Below, piece after piece: positions 4,452 to 6,677 of a DNA stretch of 6,677 nucleotides. Every line of letters starts with the position of its first letter. Position 1 is the stretch's first letter. Source of the DNA: JAGLCW01 sp964427915. Lineage in GTDB: Bacteria > Caldisericota > Caldisericia > UBA6126. Location of the stretch: contig CAYRWA010000057.1 in NCBI GenBank assembly GCA_964427915.1, positions 1 through 6,677 of the forward strand, written 5' to 3'. A model generated the notes under the pieces. It was given only the letters and a program-made list of their open reading frames with translations, did no database searches and was not told where the DNA came from. The position numbers and the translations under genes are program-made.

Positions 4452-5045
4452 ATGGATTTTAAAAATGAATTGTACAAACAAATTGATAAGAATAATGGCA
4501 TTCTTACAACTGCAGAAGTAACTCGTTTGGGTATTCCTCGAATGTATATCCAAACTTTAGTAAAAGATGGCGTTCTCCAGACTGTTGAAAGAGGCGTATA
4601 CTGTAGATCAGACTGTTTTGTAGACGAAATGTATTGTTTACAAACTAAATACAAACGGACAATCTTTTCACATGATACTGCTTTGTTTTTGTACAATTAC
4701 ACCGATCGAAATCCATTGCAATACTCGTTAACTGTCCCGTCAGGATATAACACCAAAGTGCTTAGGCAACTAGGTCATCATGTATACTCCATCAAAAAAG
4801 ACCTTTTTACAATAGGTTTATGCCAAAGAAAAACTCTTTTTGGACGACTTATCAATACATATAATATTGAGAGAACACTATGTGATATAATCCGTAGCCG
4901 TAATCAATTGGATATAACTTTTATAAAAGAAGCCGTATTACATTATGCAGAAAGTGACGAAAAAAACATCCCCCTTCTGATGACCTATGCCGATCAGTTT
5001 CGAGTATCCAAAATACTGAGTGAATATTTAAGGATTTTATTATGA
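4452..5045 (+). CDS. AbiEi-family type IV antitoxin / autorepressor, copy 2
   Basis: The 197-residue product is a paralogue of the 3054 gene, by eye somewhat under half identical. Winged helix at residues 15-52: GILTTAEVTRLGIPRMYIQ, then LVKDGVLQTVERGVY. The body has RTIFSHDTALFLYNYTDRN (69-87), PLQYSLTVP, INTYNIERTLCDIIRSRN (134-151) and KNIPLLMTYADQFRV (171-185). ATG 4452 is chosen because AAGGA (4439-4443) lies 8 nt upstream; a GTG two codons earlier is less well placed. Its stop overlaps the start of the next gene in ATGA, so translation is coupled. The usual partner is a roughly 290-residue AbiEii toxin, but here it is a small MNT enzyme. Full length with no visible damage; likely represses the 4393-4440 promoter. 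Confidence 0.87.
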   Translation: MDFKNELYKQIDKNNGILTTAEVTRLGIPRMYIQTLVKDGVLQTVERGVYCRSDCFVDEMYCLQTKYKRTIFSHDTALFLYNYTDRNPLQYSLTVPSGYNTKVLRQLGHHVYSIKKDLFTIGLCQRKTLFGRLINTYNIERTLCDIIRSRNQLDITFIKEAVLHYAESDEKNIPLLMTYADQFRVSKILSEYLRILL

Positions 5046-5467
5046 CCCCTTTTAATGCAACAAGGAACATTCAATTAGGCGAGTTACCTGAATTTTTATC
5101 GTGTAAGAATACAGCATCAAATGTGTTTCTCTTGTCATTACTGCAAGATTTACAGGACTGTTTTGCTTGTGAACCAGATATCGAAAAAGTGATTCTTTTT
5201 GGCAGTTTTGCCAAAGGAGATCAACGTCAAGACAGCGATCTCGATCTATTAGTTCTCCTGCGAGAGCAAGGAATCCATTCTACTTACAAACAAAGATTAG
5301 AACGTTCTTGTCGTATTTCAAGACTATGCAATCCATTGCGAGAACGAATCTCCATAGACATTCTTGTATACACACATGACGAATGGAATTACTTATTAAA
5401 CAAAAACTCTCTTTTCCTCAAAGAAGTACAACGAGTAGGAGTTACCGTATATGAAAGAAACAGTTAA
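5042..5467 (+). CDS. Minimal nucleotidyltransferase coupled to the AbiEi-like gene
   Basis: The 141-residue protein carries the full MNT active site: G54-S55 in ILFGSFAKGD, D66 and D68 in DSDLDLLVLL, and the third acid D106 in ISIDILVY. About 45 residues precede the core, longer than in a bare MNT, and may form a partner-binding helix (FLLSLLQDLQDCF). AAGGA (5030-5034) lies 7 nt before the ATG, which overlaps the upstream stop by 4 bp. Its own last 17 bp overlap the start of a HEPN-like remnant. Order and overlaps point to a regulator-MNT-HEPN operon. MNT enzymes of such pairs add AMP to the HEPN toxin. The enzyme itself looks intact although its presumed target is damaged. Confidence 0.85.
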   Translation: MTPFNATRNIQLGELPEFLSCKNTASNVFLLSLLQDLQDCFACEPDIEKVILFGSFAKGDQRQDSDLDLLVLLREQGIHSTYKQRLERSCRISRLCNPLRERISIDILVYTHDEWNYLLNKNSLFLKEVQRVGVTVYERNS

Positions 5468-5591
5468 AGTTTGGATTAATTTTGCTATGCTCCCGAATGC
5501 TACATTGAATGAAGCCGACATAGAACATATCAATCAAATAACAAATCAGTTATATGACCTAATAATGGCCTTTTTCAAAACACTTGACTGA
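5451..5591 (+). pseudogene. Internally deleted HEPN-like toxin gene (46 codons)
   Basis: A strong ribosome binding site AGGAG (5437-5441) lies 9 nt before ATG 5451, inside the end of the MNT gene. The first residues MKETVKVWINFA match the start of HEPN proteins of MNT-HEPN modules (MKxxxxxWIxxAxxDL). Residues 19-40, LNEADIEHINQITNQLYDLI, resemble their last helix. The central ~70 residues, where the catalytic R-x4-6-H motif lies, are missing, and MLPNAT is at the junction. The frame is otherwise open, so the event looks like one in-frame deletion rather than drift. The product would lack RNase activity. It is most simply a disarmed toxin; an alternative is a short helical protein that still binds the MNT enzyme. 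The family call rests on two short stretches. Confidence 0.5.
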
Positions 5592-5741
5592 TTATTGGAT
5601 ACTTAACAAGAATCCGAGGGTGTATATCTGTATACCAAGGTACAGAATATAAAACTGTACTGAAATTGCTAAATGACCAAGCTGTTGAAATTCTTTAAGA
5701 CTTATAGCATAAAATGCTACGCGATACTTTACAGAAATTCT
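5592..5741. other. Spacer between the HEPN remnant and the truncated nucleotidyltransferase
   Basis: No gene is seen. The stretch is rich in small inverted repeats, including GTACAG / CTGTAC (5640-5645, 5655-5660, 9-nt loop) and the TAGCAT repeat described separately. TTGAAA (5685-5690) with TAAAAT (5710-5715) could be a weak plus-strand promoter, but the 19-bp spacer is long. Confidence 0.35.
5705..5719. repeat. Palindrome TAGCAT-AAA-ATGCTA sharing the AbiEi operator core
   Basis: The 6-bp arms (5705-5710 and 5714-5719) are perfect. TATAGCAT here is identical to the inner part of the operator arm at 4423-4430, and ATGCTA to 4403-4408. The half-site is reused with 3-bp instead of 16-bp spacing. 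It could be a secondary binding site of the 4452 product or chance in AT-rich DNA. Confidence 0.4.
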
Positions 5742-5921
5742 ATGGAAAATAAAGTTTACTCACTCCAAGAACTCAAAGACAACATTCATTCACTTGTGAA
5801 AGATCTACCCGTGTATTCCGTTGTTCTTTTCGGCTCTTATGCCAAAGGAAATGAGGATACAAAAAGCGATATAGATCTGATGATTGACAGCAAAATATTA
5901 AGAATAGATTCATGTGTTTAA
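5742..5921 (+). pseudogene. 3'-truncated nucleotidyltransferase
   Basis: From ATG 5742 the 59-residue frame reads MENKVYSLQELK, then VYSVVLFGSYAKGNEDTKSD and IDLMIDS. It has the GS (31-32) and D-x-D (D43, D45) motifs of the MNT superfamily. It stops soon after, so the third catalytic acid and the rest of the fold (normally about 100-150 residues) are missing. The tail KILRIDSCV does not look like family sequence. There is no convincing ribosome binding site. An in-frame ATG at 5673 would add residues without family resemblance. It is most likely a dead gene; the deletion has joined it to the terminator-like hairpin at 5920. Confidence 0.72.
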
Positions 5922-5938
5922 AAAGCGTGTTGCTTTTT
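5920..5938 (+). terminator. Short hairpin with T-run, probable weak terminator
   Basis: AAAAAGC (5920-5926) pairs perfectly with GCTTTTT (5932-5938) around a 5-nt loop, and the T-run is part of the stem. Only two G-C pairs stabilise it. It overlaps the stop codon of the truncated nucleotidyltransferase and separates it from the next promoter. Confidence 0.5.
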
Positions 5939-5946
5939 CAATGGAG

Positions 5947-5999
5947 TTTGTTATTATATATACATAGAAACGTGAGAAAATTGCTAATATAATAACAAA
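5947..5999 (+). promoter_or_regulatory. Promoter and perfect 13-bp inverted-repeat operator of the DUF6088/AbiEi-like operon
   Basis: TTTGTTATTATAT (5947-5959) and ATATAATAACAAA (5987-5999) are exactly complementary, separated by 27 bp. The right arm contains TATAAT (5988-5993), with TAGAAA (5965-5970) 17 bp upstream as a moderate -35. Occupancy of both arms would enclose the promoter. The sequence is unrelated to the operators at 3008 and 4393, as expected for a different regulator subfamily. Confidence 0.75.
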
Positions 6000-6009
6000 T
6001 GAGGTTTAT

Positions 6010-6666
6010 ATGAAATCCGCTGCATTTAAAGACTGTATCGAAGATTATGTTAAAGAATATCCACCCAATCAGCCAATCTATACTACTCGAGTTGCGGAAA
6101 AACTAGCTGAGAAATATCATCTACAAAAAGATCGAGCAAAGAAGTTGGTGAATGTTAATTTGAAACGTCTTTTTGATAAAAACACTGTAGAAAGGTTTCA
6201 AAAGGGCATATATTACAAAACTATACCAACTCCCTTTGGGAATACGAAATTAAATCCAACTCATATTGTGCGTGACCAATATATTCTGAAAAATGGAGAT
6301 ATCATTGGGTACGAAACGGATGCTTCTTTTTTAAATCGCATTGGTTTAACCACCCAAATGCCCCGATATACATACATTGCTACAAATTTAAGCAATAGAG
6401 GGAACGAACGTAAAGAGAAATTACACATCATTCTTCGGAAACCTTCCACGGAAGTGACGAAAGATAATTATCTCTATTTGCAAATCCTTGATGCGATTGA
6501 GAATAAGAATAAAATCTCCATTGATGCAAAAAACCCCTCACGTATCTATCTGTCTTATATTCTAGACTGCAAATTAGACAGCATAAAATTAATTGCTTTT
6601 GCAAGCAAATTTTACCCAAAAAGAGTTTTGGAAAAGTTTATTGAGATAGCAAAAAGCACAATATGA
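6010..6666 (+). CDS. DUF6088/AbiEi-like type IV antitoxin
   Basis: The 218-residue product has an N-terminal helical and winged-helix part (residues 7-70: FKDCIEDYVKEYPPNQPIY, TTRVAEKLAEKYHL, NVNLKRLFDKNTVERFQKGI). A conserved central block follows: PFGNTKLNP (75-83), GDIIGYETDASFLNRIGLTT (96-115) and YIATNLSNRG (122-131). The C-terminus is helical. This pattern (QKGxYYK...TxFGxTKLN...GYETGxxxLNxxGLTTQxP) is that of DUF6088 proteins, which are AbiEi-like antitoxins paired with AbiEii nucleotidyltransferases. TGAGG just before 6005 is the ribosome binding site. The stop overlaps the next ATG in ATGA. An N-terminal fragment of a close relative lies at 2892-3002. It is intact by all visible signs. 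Confidence 0.8.
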   Translation: MKSAAFKDCIEDYVKEYPPNQPIYTTRVAEKLAEKYHLQKDRAKKLVNVNLKRLFDKNTVERFQKGIYYKTIPTPFGNTKLNPTHIVRDQYILKNGDIIGYETDASFLNRIGLTTQMPRYTYIATNLSNRGNERKEKLHIILRKPSTEVTKDNYLYLQILDAIENKNKISIDAKNPSRIYLSYILDCKLDSIKLIAFASKFYPKRVLEKFIEIAKSTI

Positions 6667-6677
6667 AATTGCATCTT
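6663..6677 (+). CDS. Start of the next gene, probably an AbiEii/AbiGii-type toxin (partial)
   Basis: ATG 6663 overlaps the TGA of the upstream gene by 4 bp, and five codons (MKLHL) remain before the window ends. The coupling and the partner of DUF6088 proteins elsewhere suggest an AbiEii-type nucleotidyltransferase toxin, whose members often begin MKLH or MxLH. The call rests on context; the sequence is too short to confirm it. Confidence 0.5.

Noticed and set aside
3014..5719. CRISPR-like array built from the GCATAC/TAGCAT repeats
   Set aside because: The units are short, palindromic, irregularly spaced and each tied to a promoter; there is no repeat-spacer periodicity.
5673..5741. Upstream ATG 5673 as the start of the truncated nucleotidyltransferase
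   Set aside because: The added residues do not resemble the family and there is no ribosome binding site; family similarity begins at MENK (5742).

Overview
The window is low-GC DNA with Bacillota-style signals: AAGGAG-type ribosome binding sites, TTGACA/TATAAT promoters and several GTG/TTG-start candidates. The gene families suggest an anaerobic gut-type member of the Clostridia. That assignment is an inference, because no rRNA or core gene is present. No tRNA, rRNA, transposase or CRISPR array was seen. Every recognisable gene belongs to a toxin-antitoxin or defence-island family, and many are broken, truncated or missing their partner. The window reads as an accessory toxin-antitoxin island in mid-turnover.

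Left part (1-1200), minus strand. At the edge is the N-terminus of an AAA ATPase of the DUF4143 kind. Next is a 296-residue GHKL-type ATPase/winged-helix protein that has lost the usual N-terminal AlbA_2 (Schlafen-like) domain. It has its own strong promoter, with TTAGAAT-type repeats spaced one helical turn apart.

Middle (1200-3000). A RhuM-family pseudogene (two in-frame stops) leads into an orphan HicB-like antitoxin. A convergent orphan Phd/YefM antitoxin has a palindrome-rich promoter. A complete antitoxin-first hicB-hicA pair with an extended -10 promoter follows. After it lies a decayed N-terminal fragment of a DUF6088/AbiEi-like gene, a relative of the intact one at the right end.

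Right part (3000-6677). There are two paralogous AbiEi-like winged-helix regulators (3054 and 4452), three minimal nucleotidyltransferases (3924 and 5042 complete, 5742 truncated), and a DUF6088/AbiEi-like regulator (6010) overlapping by 4 bp the start of a probable AbiEii toxin gene that leaves the window. The most interesting unit is 4393-5591. Here an AbiEi-like regulator is translationally coupled (ATGA overlap) to a minimal nucleotidyltransferase, which overlaps a 46-codon open frame. That frame has HEPN-like ends but lacks the centre of the domain where the RNase motif would be.

Regulation. All three AbiEi-type genes are preceded by a long inverted repeat (13-16 bp arms) that brackets or overlaps the -10 box. 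The two paralogues share the core AGTATGC/GCATACT, while the DUF6088 gene has an unrelated repeat. This fits negative autoregulation of the kind known for AbiEi and suggests each regulator has its own operator. A roughly 115-bp RhuM fragment occurs twice (1374-1488 and 3788-3901), each time just upstream of a small antitoxin-type gene, with both homologous blocks ending at the same sequence.
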